From: Rhizobium terricola
GTDB lineage: Bacteria > Pseudomonadota > Alphaproteobacteria > Rhizobiales > Rhizobiaceae
Assembly: GCF_012927355.1 (NCBI RefSeq)
Contig: NZ_JABBGK010000002.1
Coordinates: 62,001-126,000, forward strand
Direction of reading: 5' to 3'
DNA length: 64,000 nucleotides
The position numbers were made by a program, and so were the translations under genes. The notes beneath the pieces are model-generated. The model ran no database searches and was not told the DNA's origin. It saw nothing but the letters and a program-made list of their open reading frames with translations. Positions 36,440 to 45,849 of the stretch are shown in pieces (the first letter of the stretch is position 1; each line of letters begins with the position of its first letter).

Positions 36440-36755
36440 GATACTCCACCTTCCGGATTGCTGGCTTCAGCGAAGCCAAAAGCCATTCGAATTGAGGCTT
36501 TTCATGCCCCTTGTCTGTGGTCTATACCAGCGGCGCAGCGAAAAATCGATTGGGTAGCCAGTGTTTTGGTTTAATTTTCAACGCCTCGAGAGCATCGATG
36601 CCGCGGCCCCGCCGCAGGCGGCGCAATCCCGGTCGGCCGGAATGCGAACTCAGACGGCCCCATTCGTCGCGAAAAGAATATTGACCATCCTCCAAACGGC
36701 ATAATCTCGGCGCGTCGAACACAGCCGCCCATCTTCATCATCAAGGACAAGCATC
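36440..36755. other. Divergent promoter region of lipoprotein and thrC genes
   Basis: About 316 nt without a gene. TTGACC at 36681-36686 followed by CATAAT or TAATCT is a weak promoter candidate for thrC, but the spacing (13-15 nt) is too short for a standard promoter. AAGGAC near 36743 is the thrC ribosome site. I see no leader peptide with runs of Thr/Ile codons nor a riboswitch. Confidence 0.4.
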
Positions 36756-38153
36756 GTGGACTACATCTCGACCCGCGGAGAGGCTGAAAGCCTCGGCTTC
36801 TGTGACGCACTTCTGGCCGGGCTTGCCCGCGACGGGGGCCTCTACGTGCCGCGCAAGTGGCCGCAGCTGAAGAAGAAGGACATCCGGGCGCTGCGCGGCA
36901 AGACCTATCAGGAGGTCGCCTTCGAGGTACTCTATCCGTTCACCGGCGGCGAGATCGAGGCAGACCTCTTCCGTTCGATGATCGACGAGGCCTACGCCAC
37001 CTTCCGCCATCCGGCGGTCGCGCCCCTCGTCCAGACCGGCCCGAACTCCTACGTGCTCGAACTCTTCCACGGCACGACGCTGGCGTTCAAGGACGTCGCC
37101 ATGCAGCTCCTCGCGCGACTGATGGACCATGCGCTCGCCCAGCGCGGCGAACGCGCGACGATCGTCGGCGCGACCTCGGGCGACACCGGTGGCGCGGCCA
37201 TCGATGCCTTTGCCGGACGTGCCCGCACCGACGTCTTCATCCTCTTCCCGCACGAGAAGGTTTCGCCCGTCCAGCAGCGGCAGATGACGACCTCCAAGGC
37301 GGAGAACGTCCACGCGATTGCCGTCAAGGGCAATTTCGACGACTGCCAGAACCTGGTGAAGGAGATGTTCAACGACAGCGCCTTCCGCGACACCTACAAG
37401 ATCTCCGGCGTCAACTCGATCAACTGGGCCCGCATCATGGCGCAGGTGGTCTACTACTTCACCGCCGCCCTCTCGCTCGGCGCCCCGGATCGCAAGGTCT
37501 CCTTCACCGTGCCGACCGGCAATTTCGGCGACATCTTCGCCGGCTACGTCGCCAAGAAGATGGGCCTGCCGATCGACAAGCTGGTGATCGCCACCAACGA
37601 GAACGACATCCTGGCGCGGACGCTGAAGACCGGCCGCTACGAGATGAAGGGCGTCTCCGCGACCACCTCGCCGTCGATGGACATCCAGATCTCGTCGAAC
37701 TTCGAACGCCTGCTGTTCGAAGCCTATGACCGTGACGACAGCGCCATCCGCTCGGCCATGCGCAGCCTCAAGCAGTCCGGCGGCTTCGAGATCAAGCCGG
37801 ACGCGCTGAAGGCGATCCGCAAGGAGTTCCGCGCGGCCCGCGCCAGCGAGAAGCAGGTGGCGACGACCATCCGCAACACGCTTGCCGAGACCGGATACCT
37901 GCTCGATCCGCACACCGCCGTCGGCGTCTTCGTCGCGGCGAAATTCGAGAAGCCGTCGAGCCCGATGGTGACGCTTTCGACGGCGCATCCGGCGAAATTC
38001 CCCGCCGCGGTAAAATCGGCCTGCGGTATTGACCCGGCGCTTCCCTCGTGGCTTGCTGACCTGATGAACAGGGAGGAGCGCTTCGAAATTCTGGATGCGG
38101 ACCTTAAAGCCGTCGAAACCTTTGTCGGCAAACATGCCCGCCAGGATAACTGA
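36756..38153 (+). CDS. thrC: Threonine synthase
   Basis: Product of 465 aa starting at a GTG with AAGGAC before it. It makes threonine from O-phosphohomoserine with pyridoxal phosphate. The opening MDYISTRGEAESLGFCDALLAGLARDGGLYVP is the type of the long threonine synthases of proteobacteria and yeast. The PLP lysine is Lys112 in LAFKDVAMQ; ATSGDTGGAAIDAF is the phosphate/PLP-binding motif. The M16 peptidase gene follows 21 nt later, and then an acetyltransferase and GGDEF-EAL gene, so this is the first gene of a long run. Homoserine kinase (thrB), which makes the substrate, is 8 kb away on the other strand. Confidence 0.97.
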   Translation: MDYISTRGEAESLGFCDALLAGLARDGGLYVPRKWPQLKKKDIRALRGKTYQEVAFEVLYPFTGGEIEADLFRSMIDEAYATFRHPAVAPLVQTGPNSYVLELFHGTTLAFKDVAMQLLARLMDHALAQRGERATIVGATSGDTGGAAIDAFAGRARTDVFILFPHEKVSPVQQRQMTTSKAENVHAIAVKGNFDDCQNLVKEMFNDSAFRDTYKISGVNSINWARIMAQVVYYFTAALSLGAPDRKVSFTVPTGNFGDIFAGYVAKKMGLPIDKLVIATNENDILARTLKTGRYEMKGVSATTSPSMDIQISSNFERLLFEAYDRDDSAIRSAMRSLKQSGGFEIKPDALKAIRKEFRAARASEKQVATTIRNTLAETGYLLDPHTAVGVFVAAKFEKPSSPMVTLSTAHPAKFPAAVKSACGIDPALPSWLADLMNREERFEILDADLKAVETFVGKHARQDN

Positions 38154-38174
38154 GATGCGCAGAAAGTCGGATCT

Positions 38175-39473
38175 ATGACTGTTGAGTGTACCCGCCTGCC
38201 CTCCGGGCTGACGGTCGTGACGGAGACGATGCCACACCTTGAAAGCGTGGCGCTCGGGACCTGGATCAAGTCCGGCGCCCGCGACGAGACGGAAGGCGAG
38301 CACGGCATCGCCCATCTGCTCGAGCACATGGCTTTCAAGGGAACAAACAAGCGTTCCGCCCGGCAGATCGCCGAGGAAATCGAGAATGTCGGCGGCGAAC
38401 TCAACGCCGCCACCTCGACCGAAACCACATCTTATTACGCGCGGATACTGAAAGACGACGTTCCGCTGGCAGTCGACATCCTCGCCGACATCCTCACCGA
38501 TTCCGTCTTCGACGAGGAAGAGCTCGCCCGCGAGAAGCACGTCATCCTGCAGGAGATCGGCGCGGCCAACGACACCCCGGACGACGTGGTGTTCGACCGC
38601 TTTTCCGAACTCGCCTATGCCGGCCAGCCGCTCGGCCGACCGATCCTCGGCACGCCCGACACCGTTCAATCCTTCTCCAGCGAAGAAATCCGCGCCTATC
38701 TCGACCGCAACTACACGACCGACCGGATGTTCGTGGTGGCGGCCGGTGCGGTCGATCACGACGCCTTCGTCAAGCAGGTCGAGCAACGCTTCTCGTCGCT
38801 GCGCCAGAAGCCGGATGTCAGCCCGGTCACCCAGGCGGCACGCTATACCGGCGGCGAGGCCCGCGAAGAACGCGACCTGATGGACGCCCAGGTGCTCATC
38901 GGCTTCGAGGGGCGTGCCTATCATGCGCGCGACTTCTACGCCTCGCAGATCCTCGCCAACATCCTCGGCGGCGGCATGTCCTCGCGGCTGTTTCAGGAGG
39001 TGCGGGAAATCCGCGGCCTGTGCTACTCGATCTATGCTTTCCACTGGGGCTTTTCTGACAGCGGCATCTTCGGCATCCATGCCGCGACCGGCGGCGAGAA
39101 CCTGCCGGAACTCGTCCCCGTCATCATCGACGAGCTGCGCAAGGCCTCTCAGTCGATCGACCGCCAGGAGATCGACCGGTCGCGTGCCCAGGTGCGCGCG
39201 CAGCTGCTGATGGGCCAGGAAAGCCCGGCAGCGCGCGCCGGCCAGATCGCCCGGCAGATGATGCTTTACGGCCGCCCGATCTCCAACCAGGAGATGATGG
39301 AACGTCTTGCCGGCATCACGCCGGAACGACTGACGGACCTTGCCGGACGGCTGTTCTTCGAGACCACGCCGACGCTTTCGGCGATCGGCCCGCTCGAACA
39401 TCTCGCGCCGATGGAGGAGATCGCAGGCGCGCTTTCCCCCAAAGGGGGTTCACCGCTCAAGGCAGCCGGCTGA
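38175..39473 (+). CDS. M16 family zinc peptidase (mitochondrial-processing-peptidase-like)
   Basis: Product of 432 aa. The inverted zinc motif HxxEH is HLLEH at 47-51, with the third ligand Glu in ARE-KHVILQEIGAAND about 76 residues on. The layout with two M16 halves (second half from about residue 215, where GFEGRAYHARDF and GGGMSSRLFQEVRE are seen) matches the peptidases related to the mitochondrial processing peptidase. Bacterial members degrade peptides; their targets are mostly unknown. It follows thrC by 21 nt, in what I recall as a frequent rhizobial gene order, so co-expression with thrC is likely. No signal peptide. Confidence 0.95.
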   Translation: MTVECTRLPSGLTVVTETMPHLESVALGTWIKSGARDETEGEHGIAHLLEHMAFKGTNKRSARQIAEEIENVGGELNAATSTETTSYYARILKDDVPLAVDILADILTDSVFDEEELAREKHVILQEIGAANDTPDDVVFDRFSELAYAGQPLGRPILGTPDTVQSFSSEEIRAYLDRNYTTDRMFVVAAGAVDHDAFVKQVEQRFSSLRQKPDVSPVTQAARYTGGEAREERDLMDAQVLIGFEGRAYHARDFYASQILANILGGGMSSRLFQEVREIRGLCYSIYAFHWGFSDSGIFGIHAATGGENLPELVPVIIDELRKASQSIDRQEIDRSRAQVRAQLLMGQESPAARAGQIARQMMLYGRPISNQEMMERLAGITPERLTDLAGRLFFETTPTLSAIGPLEHLAPMEEIAGALSPKGGSPLKAAG

Positions 39474-39545
39474 CGGCGCCCTTGGCTTGACGGACAACGA
39501 AAGACCGGCGGACATCCGTCCACCGGGTTGGCTTGGGGACGCTCT

Positions 39546-40160
39546 ATGGCACGTTCGGTCTTTCGGTTTCTGTCGCGGCAGCCCGAAACGCCCGAGCTTT
39601 ACAGTGCCGATCATCACCTGCGCCTGCCCCGCTACGACGATTTCGACCAGTGGCACGCGCTGCGCCGCGAGAGCCGCGCCTTCCTGCAGCCCTGGGAACC
39701 GAGCTGGCGTGCCGACGAACTGACCGAGCGATCCTTCCGCTCCCGCGTCGTGCGCAACAGTCAGGAATACCATTCCGGGCTCGCCGTTCCCTTCCTTCTG
39801 TTCGCCCGCGAGGGACATGTGCTGCTCGGCGGGCTGACGATCGGACTCATTCGCCGCGGCGCCTCGCAGAGCTGCATGATCGGTTACTGGATGGGCGAGC
39901 GGCATGCCGGCCAGGGTCATATGTTTGCCGCACTTCAGCTGGCTATTCCCTACATCTTCGGGGCACTTGAGTTGCACCGGATTGAAGCAGCCTGTATTCC
40001 AGAGAACGAGAAAAGCATCCGGCTGCTCGAAAAGGCCGGGTTTCAGCGGGAAGGTCTCTTGCGCGACTATCTGAAAATCAACGGGCAATGGCGCGACCAC
40101 GCGATGTTTTCGCGGTTGGCGGGCCGCGCCGCGGGGAACGGGAACAAAGACAACTCATGA
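39546..40160 (+). CDS. GNAT acetyltransferase (RimJ/RimL-like)
   Basis: Product of 204 aa from the ATG at 39546. It has the GNAT fold of RimJ/RimL-type enzymes: LRLPRYDDFDQWHALRR, then IGYWMGERHAGQGHMFAALQLAIPYIFG (acetyl-CoA-binding loop) and IEAACIPENEKSIRLLEKAGFQREGLLRDYL. It transfers an acetyl group to an amine, perhaps a ribosomal protein N-terminus or a small molecule; the target is unknown. The last codon overlaps the start of the large GGDEF-EAL gene (ATGA at 40157-40160), so these two are translated together. Confidence 0.92.
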   Translation: MARSVFRFLSRQPETPELYSADHHLRLPRYDDFDQWHALRRESRAFLQPWEPSWRADELTERSFRSRVVRNSQEYHSGLAVPFLLFAREGHVLLGGLTIGLIRRGASQSCMIGYWMGERHAGQGHMFAALQLAIPYIFGALELHRIEAACIPENEKSIRLLEKAGFQREGLLRDYLKINGQWRDHAMFSRLAGRAAGNGNKDNS

Positions 40161-43069
40161 AGCATAACCGGAACAGGCAAGCGGCGGCCGGCCGATGGCT
40201 GGCGGCCGCGATAGCCACGGCGATGCTTGCGTTCGTCGGTCTCTTCTCGACGCTCGCGCTCGCGGCCGAACCGGTCAAGATCGCGCGCGACGACACCGCG
40301 CTCGACCTGACCGCCACGACCGAGATCTACACCAATCAGGGCGAGGCCTTCCAGGTTTCCACGGCTGCCGGAGCCGACGGCATCCGGAGGCGTATCGAGG
40401 TGCGCTCATCCTCTCCCGAACACCAGGGCGACTGGGCGGTCTTCGCACTTGCCAACGTGTCGGAGGAACAGCTGGAGCGCGTGATCGTCGCACCGCATTT
40501 CCGGCTTGCCAATTCCAAGCTGTTCTGGCCCGACCTCGGCTCGCAGCGCATCATCGCCATCACCCCGTCCGAAGGCTTTGCCCTTGACCGCCAGCCGAGC
40601 GAGGAAGCCGACGTCTTCCGCATCACGCTCAATCCGGGCTCGGTGATCACCTTCGTCGCCGAACTTTCGACCCCCAACCTGCCGCAGATCTATCTGTGGG
40701 AACCGGACGCCTACAAGGACACCGTCAACGCGTTCACGCTCTATCGGGGCATCGTGCTCGGCATTGCCGGCCTGCTCGCCGTGTTCCTCACCATCCTCTT
40801 CGTGGTCAAGGGCACCTCGATGCTGCCGGCGGCGGCCGCACTCGCCTGGGCGGTGCTCGCCTATATCTGCGTCGACTTCGGCTTCCTGGAAAAGCTGATC
40901 AGCATCACGTCGAGCGACCAGCGAATATGGCGCGCCGGCGCGGAGGTGGCGCTCGCCTCCTCGCTCGTCATCTTCCTGTTCACCTATCTCAACCTCAACC
41001 GCTGGCACGTGCATCTCGGCTACGCGACCTTCGCCTGGATGCTGGGGCTCGGCCTGCTGTTCGGCGTGGCCATCTACGATCCGTCCGTCGCCTCGGGGAT
41101 TGCACGCCTCTCCTTCGCGCTGACGGCGACCGCGGGCATCGCGCTGATCTTCTATCTTGGCTTCAATCGCTACGACCGCGCGATCCTGCTCGTGCCCACC
41201 TGGGCGCTGATCCTGGTCTGGCTGTTCGGCGGATGGCTGACGGTGACGGGCCAGCTCGACAACGACATCATCCAGCCGGCGCTCGGCGGCGGCCTCGTGC
41301 TCATCGTTCTGCTGATCGGCTTCACCGTCATGCAGCATGCCTTCGCCGGCGGCGCCTACCAGCAGGGACTGTTCTCCGATCTCGAGCGCCAGTCGCTGGC
41401 ACTCACCGGTTCGGGCGACACCGTCTGGGACTGGGACGTGGCACGCGACCGGGTGGTGACGAGCCCGGACATTTCCGTGCGCCTCGGCCTGTCGCCCGGC
41501 ACCATGCACGGCCCGGCCCGCAACTGGCTGCCGCGGCTCCACCCCGACGACCGCGACCGGTTCCGCGCGACGCTCGACGTGCTGCTCGAACACCGCAAGG
41601 GCCGCCTCAACCACGAATTCCGTATTCGCGCCGAGGATGGCCACTTCCACTGGCTGAAGATCCGCGCCCGGCCGGTGCTCGGCTCGAACGGCGAGGTCAT
41701 CCGCTGCGTCGGCACGATCATCGACGTGACCGAGCAGAAGAACTCGATCGACCGACTGCTCACCGACGCCATGCACGACAACCTGACCGGTCTGCCGAAC
41801 CGCGAGGTCTTCCTCGACCGTCTGCAGTCCGTACTGACGCTCGCCAACGGCTCCGACAGCGTGCGCCCGACCGTGATGGCGATCGACATCGACCGCTACA
41901 AGCAGGTCAACGACGCGCTTGGGATCGCCGCCGGCGACAATATCCTGATCGCACTGACACGCCGCCTGCGCCGGCTCCTGAAGCCGCAGGACACGCTCGC
42001 ACGCCTTTCCGGCGACGAGTTCGGCCTGATCCTCGTCTCGGAGCGCGATCCGGCGAAGATCGCCGATTTCGCCGATGCGGTGTCGAAGGCGATCATGGTG
42101 CCGATCAATTTCGCCAATCGCGAAATCATCCTGACGGCCTCGATCGGGCTCGTCTCCTGGGTCGACCAGCAGGAAAGCGCCGCCGGCCTGCTCTCCGATG
42201 CGGAACTTGCGATGTACCGGGCGAAACGCGTCGGCGGCAACCGCGTCGAACCGTTCCGTCCCGCCTTCCGCGGCACCGGTACCGACCGCCTGCAGCTCGA
42301 GACCGATCTTCGCCGCGCCATCGATCGCAAGGAGCTGTCGATGGTCTACCAGCCGATCGTGCGGCTCGCCGACGGGGAAATCGCCGGCTTCGAGGCGCTG
42401 ATGCGCTGGGATCATCCGAAACGCGGCAATATTCCGCCGTCGGAGTTCATCCCGATCGCGGAAATGTCGGATCTCATCGAACCGCTCGGCATGTTCGCGC
42501 TCGAACGGGCGACCAGCGACCTGATGGACTGGGAACGGCATACGGGCGAACTGCCGGTCTTCGTGACCGTCAACCTGTCGAGCGCGCAGCTGCTTTCGAG
42601 CGAGCTCTACAACGACGTGCGCGCCATGCTGACCAAGACGCAGTGTGATCCGCACCGCATCAAGCTCGAACTCACCGAGAGCGTGGTGATGGAAAACCCG
42701 GAACAGGCCCGCCTCGTGCTGGCCAAGCTGAAGGAGACCGGCATCTCGCTGGCCCTCGACGATTTCGGCACCGGCTATTCCTCGCTCGCCTACCTCACCC
42801 GCTTCCCCTTCGACACCATCAAGCTCGACAAGGCGCTGGTCAACGACCGCTCGCCGAAGCGCAGCGTCCTGTTGAAATCGGTGATCTCGATGGCTTGCGG
42901 GCTGGAGATGAAGGTGGTCGCGGAAGGCATCGAGAGCGACGCCGACGCCGAGGAACTCGGCAAGCTCGGCTGCGATTTCGGCCAGAGCTACCTGTTCGGC
43001 GCACCGCTCGGGGCCGAGTCCGTGCAACGTCTGCTGAAGGAACGATTTCCGCTGACGAAGCGGGCGTAA
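40157..43069 (+). CDS. 7TM-PAS-GGDEF-EAL membrane c-di-GMP enzyme
   Basis: Product of 970 aa. Order: signal-like segment (residues 16-36); periplasmic sensor domain of the DISM type (about 37-205); seven-span membrane domain (about 210-415); PAS domain (about 430-545, with FHWLKIRARPVLG); GGDEF domain whose motif is SGDEF, not GGDEF; and EAL domain starting FEALMRWDHP with DDFGTGYSSLAYL. The changed GGDEF suggests little or no cyclase activity, while EAL looks intact, so this is probably a phosphodiesterase reacting to an outside signal. Its start overlaps the acetyltransferase stop, which ties it to the thrC run. Confidence 0.93.
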   Translation: MKHNRNRQAAAGRWLAAAIATAMLAFVGLFSTLALAAEPVKIARDDTALDLTATTEIYTNQGEAFQVSTAAGADGIRRRIEVRSSSPEHQGDWAVFALANVSEEQLERVIVAPHFRLANSKLFWPDLGSQRIIAITPSEGFALDRQPSEEADVFRITLNPGSVITFVAELSTPNLPQIYLWEPDAYKDTVNAFTLYRGIVLGIAGLLAVFLTILFVVKGTSMLPAAAALAWAVLAYICVDFGFLEKLISITSSDQRIWRAGAEVALASSLVIFLFTYLNLNRWHVHLGYATFAWMLGLGLLFGVAIYDPSVASGIARLSFALTATAGIALIFYLGFNRYDRAILLVPTWALILVWLFGGWLTVTGQLDNDIIQPALGGGLVLIVLLIGFTVMQHAFAGGAYQQGLFSDLERQSLALTGSGDTVWDWDVARDRVVTSPDISVRLGLSPGTMHGPARNWLPRLHPDDRDRFRATLDVLLEHRKGRLNHEFRIRAEDGHFHWLKIRARPVLGSNGEVIRCVGTIIDVTEQKNSIDRLLTDAMHDNLTGLPNREVFLDRLQSVLTLANGSDSVRPTVMAIDIDRYKQVNDALGIAAGDNILIALTRRLRRLLKPQDTLARLSGDEFGLILVSERDPAKIADFADAVSKAIMVPINFANREIILTASIGLVSWVDQQESAAGLLSDAELAMYRAKRVGGNRVEPFRPAFRGTGTDRLQLETDLRRAIDRKELSMVYQPIVRLADGEIAGFEALMRWDHPKRGNIPPSEFIPIAEMSDLIEPLGMFALERATSDLMDWERHTGELPVFVTVNLSSAQLLSSELYNDVRAMLTKTQCDPHRIKLELTESVVMENPEQARLVLAKLKETGISLALDDFGTGYSSLAYLTRFPFDTIKLDKALVNDRSPKRSVLLKSVISMACGLEMKVVAEGIESDADAEELGKLGCDFGQSYLFGAPLGAESVQRLLKERFPLTKRA

Positions 43070-43099
43070 TGTCGTGATCGGGGCGGCCGGCCAGGTGCC

Positions 43100-43705
43100 T
43101 CAGGCGTGGCCTGCCTCCATCGACAGCATGGCCGGCGATACGCCCATCAGGGCAAGCGCGCGCTCATACTTGTTGTCGAGCGTGCGATCGAAGATCAGAT
43201 CCTCGGTCGCCGCGCAGTTCAGCCAGCCGTTGTTGGACATCTCGAATTCGAGTTGACCGGGTCCCCAGCCGGCATAGCCAAGCAGCATGGTGGCCCGGCG
43301 CGGGCCCCGGCCATCGGAAATCGCCCGGACGATGTCGAGGGTGGCAGTCAGTGAAATGTCGTCGCTGACCGGTATGCTGCTGTCGCTCAGATAGTCGTCG
43401 CTGTGCAGGACGAAACCGCGTCCGGTCTCGACCGGGCCGCCGTTCTGGATCGGGAACTCGCGGGCATGCTCGGGCAGCATGATGGCGTCGGTGCGGTCGA
43501 TCAGACCGAGATGCAGGAGCACGTCGGCGAAGGTGACGGATTGCGGGCGATTGATGATGAAGCCCATCGCGCCGGCGGGCGAATGGGCGCAGATGTAGAC
43601 GACGGAACGGGCGAAGTTACCGTCGGCCATGCCGGGCATGGCGATCAGCAGCTGGCCGTCGAGGAAGCCCCGTTCACGATCCTTTTTCATCGTCGAGATA
43701 GACAT
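43100..43705 (-). CDS. YqgE/AlgH family protein
   Basis: Product of 201 aa from the ATG at 43705, which has a textbook GGAGGT ribosome site. [41 protein letters not shown] is the unmistakable family start, and [14 protein letters not shown] and [13 protein letters not shown] also belong to it. YqgE (DUF179) is conserved across proteobacteria, often beside peroxiredoxins or the Holliday-junction resolvase yqgF, but its biochemical role is unknown. It is divergent from the DsbD-N protein gene and convergent with the GGDEF-EAL gene. Cytosolic. Confidence 0.95.
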   Translation of the reverse strand: MSISTMKKDRERGFLDGQLLIAMPGMADGNFARSVVYICAHSPAGAMGFIINRPQSVTFADVLLHLGLIDRTDAIMLPEHAREFPIQNGGPVETGRGFVLHSDDYLSDSSIPVSDDISLTATLDIVRAISDGRGPRRATMLLGYAGWGPGQLEFEMSNNGWLNCAATEDLIFDRTLDNKYERALALMGVSPAMLSMEAGHA

Positions 43706-43878
43706 TGTCACCTCCACTCGCCCTTGGGGGAACATCCGGCGGGAGCGCAGGCAACGCATATCCGAGCCGTCCTTCTCAATGAAGATGGGGCAGGATCGTC
43801 CGGCAATCAACTAAAAATGATCCCACTAGCGGAAGCGTGACTGGCAGACGACCGATGCTTGATCTAAATGCCTGGACC

Positions 43879-44733
43879 ATGACGCGATCCATGACCCACC
43901 TTTCTTGCCTGCCGGCCGCCAAGGCGGCCGTGGTCGCCGTTGCGGCGACGCTCTGCTTCGCCCCGGCAAAGGCCGCAACCAGCGAATGGGCGGTCAACGA
44001 AGGCGGTCGGATGCGGCTCGTGGTGCTTCCGGCAGACAGCGGCGGCAAGCGTGCCGCAGCGCTTCAGATCGAGCCGTCGGCCGGGTGGATCACCTATTGG
44101 CGCGAGCCGGGCGACGCGGGGATTCCGCCGGCCATCAGCCTTGCCCCCGAGAGTGGCTACACACTCTCGGAAGTCGCATTTCCGGTGCCGAAGCGTATCG
44201 ACAACGGCGACATGCGCGATATCGGCTACGACGAGGCCGTCACCCTGCCGCTGACGCTCTCGCGCTCGCCAGGCAGCGCACCGGCTGACGAACTGAAGGC
44301 TTCGGTGTTCATAGGGCTCTGCAAGAACATCTGCATCCCCTTCCAGGCGGAATTCCAGCTGTCGCTGGAGCTCAGCGACGCGGCACTTGCCGAAGAGGCG
44401 GCCCTCGTCGCCTCTGCGCGCGAGGCCCTTCCCGAACACCCCTCGCCCGATTTCTCCGTCAGGCAGCATGCCCTGAACGCCGATGCCACTTCGCTGAGCG
44501 TGACGCTCACCCTACCCGAGGGTGTCGCGAAAGAAGAGCCGGAGATCATCATCACCGGTCCGAGCGGCCGTGTGTTTCTCGACCAGAGCGAGCGGCAGCT
44601 TTCAGGGCGCGAACTGACCGTGGCGGTACCGATCAAGGGCCTGCCGCGTCACTATGATATTCACGGCAAGAGCTGGGGCATCCTGGTCAAAGCGGGCGGA
44701 AGGGCGATGGAAACCACCCTTGCCTTTGACTAG
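43879..44733 (+). CDS. Exported protein with DsbD N-terminal-like domain
   Basis: Product of about 284 aa. Start uncertain: ATG codons at 43855, 43879 and 43891 and a GTG at 43837 share the frame without a strong ribosome site; I chose 43879 because it gives a compact signal peptide (PAAKAAVVAVAATLCFAPAKAA). The rest resembles the N-terminal domain of DsbD/ScsB: WITYWREPGDAGIPP, then YDEAVTLPLTL and the redox pair in IGLCKNICIPFQAEF. No membrane or thioredoxin domain follows, so this is the isolated periplasmic domain. It may pass reducing power to envelope proteins. Peroxiredoxin gene is 71 nt downstream. Confidence 0.85.
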   Translation: MTRSMTHLSCLPAAKAAVVAVAATLCFAPAKAATSEWAVNEGGRMRLVVLPADSGGKRAAALQIEPSAGWITYWREPGDAGIPPAISLAPESGYTLSEVAFPVPKRIDNGDMRDIGYDEAVTLPLTLSRSPGSAPADELKASVFIGLCKNICIPFQAEFQLSLELSDAALAEEAALVASAREALPEHPSPDFSVRQHALNADATSLSVTLTLPEGVAKEEPEIIITGPSGRVFLDQSERQLSGRELTVAVPIKGLPRHYDIHGKSWGILVKAGGRAMETTLAFD

Positions 44734-44803
44734 CGTCAATCTATATTCCGCTCGATCGGTGGGCCGACCGCGCCCACCCCTTCAACGAGCGAGGATCACT
44801 TTC

Positions 44804-45289
44804 ATGACGATTGCCATCGGCGAACGCCTGCCCCAGGCCACCTTCAAGGAAAAGACGGCCGACGGCCCGGTCGAGATCACGACGGACGCCCTGTTCAAGG
44901 GCAAGAAGGTGGTGCTGTTCGCGGTACCGGGTGCGTTTACACCAACCTGCACGCTGAACCACCTGCCGGGCTACCTGGAAAATCGCGATGCGCTCATCGC
45001 CCGCGGCGTCGATGACATCGCGGTGATCGCGGTCAACGACTGGCATGTGATGGGCGCCTGGGCACAGCAGAGCGGCGGGCTCGGCAAGATCCACTTCCTC
45101 GCCGACTGGGATGCCTCGTTCACGAAGGCGCTCGGCCTCGACGCCGACCTGTCGGCCGGCGGCCTCGGCGTGCGCTCGAAGCGCTATTCGATGCTGGTCG
45201 AGGACGGCGTGGTGAAGTCTCTCAACGTCGAGGAAAATCCGGGCCAGGCGACCGTATCGGCGGCTGCCGCGATGATCGAACAGCTCTGA
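44804..45289 (+). CDS. Peroxiredoxin (Prx5/atypical 1-Cys type)
   Basis: Product of 161 aa. The peroxidatic Cys49 sits in PGAFTPTCTLNHLPGYL, the Prx5-type signature (P-x3-T-x2-C), and the redoxin core is complete. No second cysteine is present, so the enzyme should use an outside thiol such as glutaredoxin/glutathione. It reduces hydrogen peroxide and organic peroxides in the cytosol. The ATG at 44804 follows GAGGATC and gives MTIAIGERLPQATF. It lies after the DsbD-N-like gene, on the same strand, and a terminator at 45319-45347 ends the unit. Confidence 0.95.
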   Translation: MTIAIGERLPQATFKEKTADGPVEITTDALFKGKKVVLFAVPGAFTPTCTLNHLPGYLENRDALIARGVDDIAVIAVNDWHVMGAWAQQSGGLGKIHFLADWDASFTKALGLDADLSAGGLGVRSKRYSMLVEDGVVKSLNVEENPGQATVSAAAAMIEQL

Positions 45290-45318
45290 GCTGTCTCGAC
45301 CCCATTCCCCATCGACGC

Positions 45319-45347
45319 AAGGGGCGGCGGAGCAATCCGCCGCCTTT
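45319..45347. terminator. Bidirectional terminator hairpin after the peroxiredoxin gene
   Basis: Perfect stem GGCGGCGGA/TCCGCCGCC (9 bp, GCAA loop) with flanking A and T runs. It lies between the convergent peroxiredoxin and Dabb genes and can serve both. Confidence 0.75.
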
Positions 45348-45353
45348 GTACTT

Positions 45354-45662
45354 TCAGATTTCCATGTCGAACACGAGAATGCCCGAGAGCCCGCCATCGC
45401 TTGCCTTGACGATGCGTTCTCCGACAGCGACATGGTCCGGATGCTTCAGGTAATAGTCGCGGACGGTGGCGTCCTCGAAGGTGACGATGAAGCCGTCGAG
45501 ATAGCCACCGTGCAGGCCTTCGGGCGAGATGTTCGGCCCGTATTTGACCTCGCCCATGCCGGGGACCACCTCCCTCAGCGCCACGATCGCCTCATAGATC
45601 GACTGCTTTTCTGCTTCCTGAACGGCTGCCTTGAAACGCAGGAACACGCAGTGCTGGATCAT
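45354..45662 (-). CDS. Dabb family stress-responsive A/B barrel protein
   Basis: Product of 102 aa from the ATG at 45662: MIQHCVFLRFKAAVQE, then LREVVPGMGEVKYGPNISPEGLHGGYLDGFIVTFEDATVRDYYLKHPDHVAVGE is a typical Dabb domain. The fold is a dimeric alpha-beta barrel like the ABM and NIPSNAP proteins at 31.5-32.2 kb. In plants and bacteria such proteins respond to stress or act as cyclases, but no active-site residue gives a function here. It comes after rnhA on the same strand, 187 nt away. The 3' end is right beside the bidirectional terminator. Confidence 0.9.
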   Translation of the reverse strand: MIQHCVFLRFKAAVQEAEKQSIYEAIVALREVVPGMGEVKYGPNISPEGLHGGYLDGFIVTFEDATVRDYYLKHPDHVAVGERIVKASDGGLSGILVFDMEI

Positions 45663-45849
45663 GGAGTGCCTCTCCCGGTCTGGTCTTTTGTTCGCGCAGG
45701 ATAGAGGGGATGACGCAAAGGGCAAGGCGCGATTGCGACGCCGGTGCTTCGCTTGCAGCACGGGGTGCGATGCAGTCGAATTCCTGGGTGCCCCATCCGA
45801 GCGCAGGATTGGGCCGCGCACTCGGCACAGCGACCATCCTGTCAGTCGT

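Noticed and set aside
36440..36755. Threonine attenuator or riboswitch before thrC
   Set aside because: No leader peptide with Thr/Ile codons and no terminator/antiterminator pair was found.
36741..39401. 886-aa open frame opposite thrC and the M16 gene
   Set aside because: Shadow of two confidently identified genes on the plus strand.
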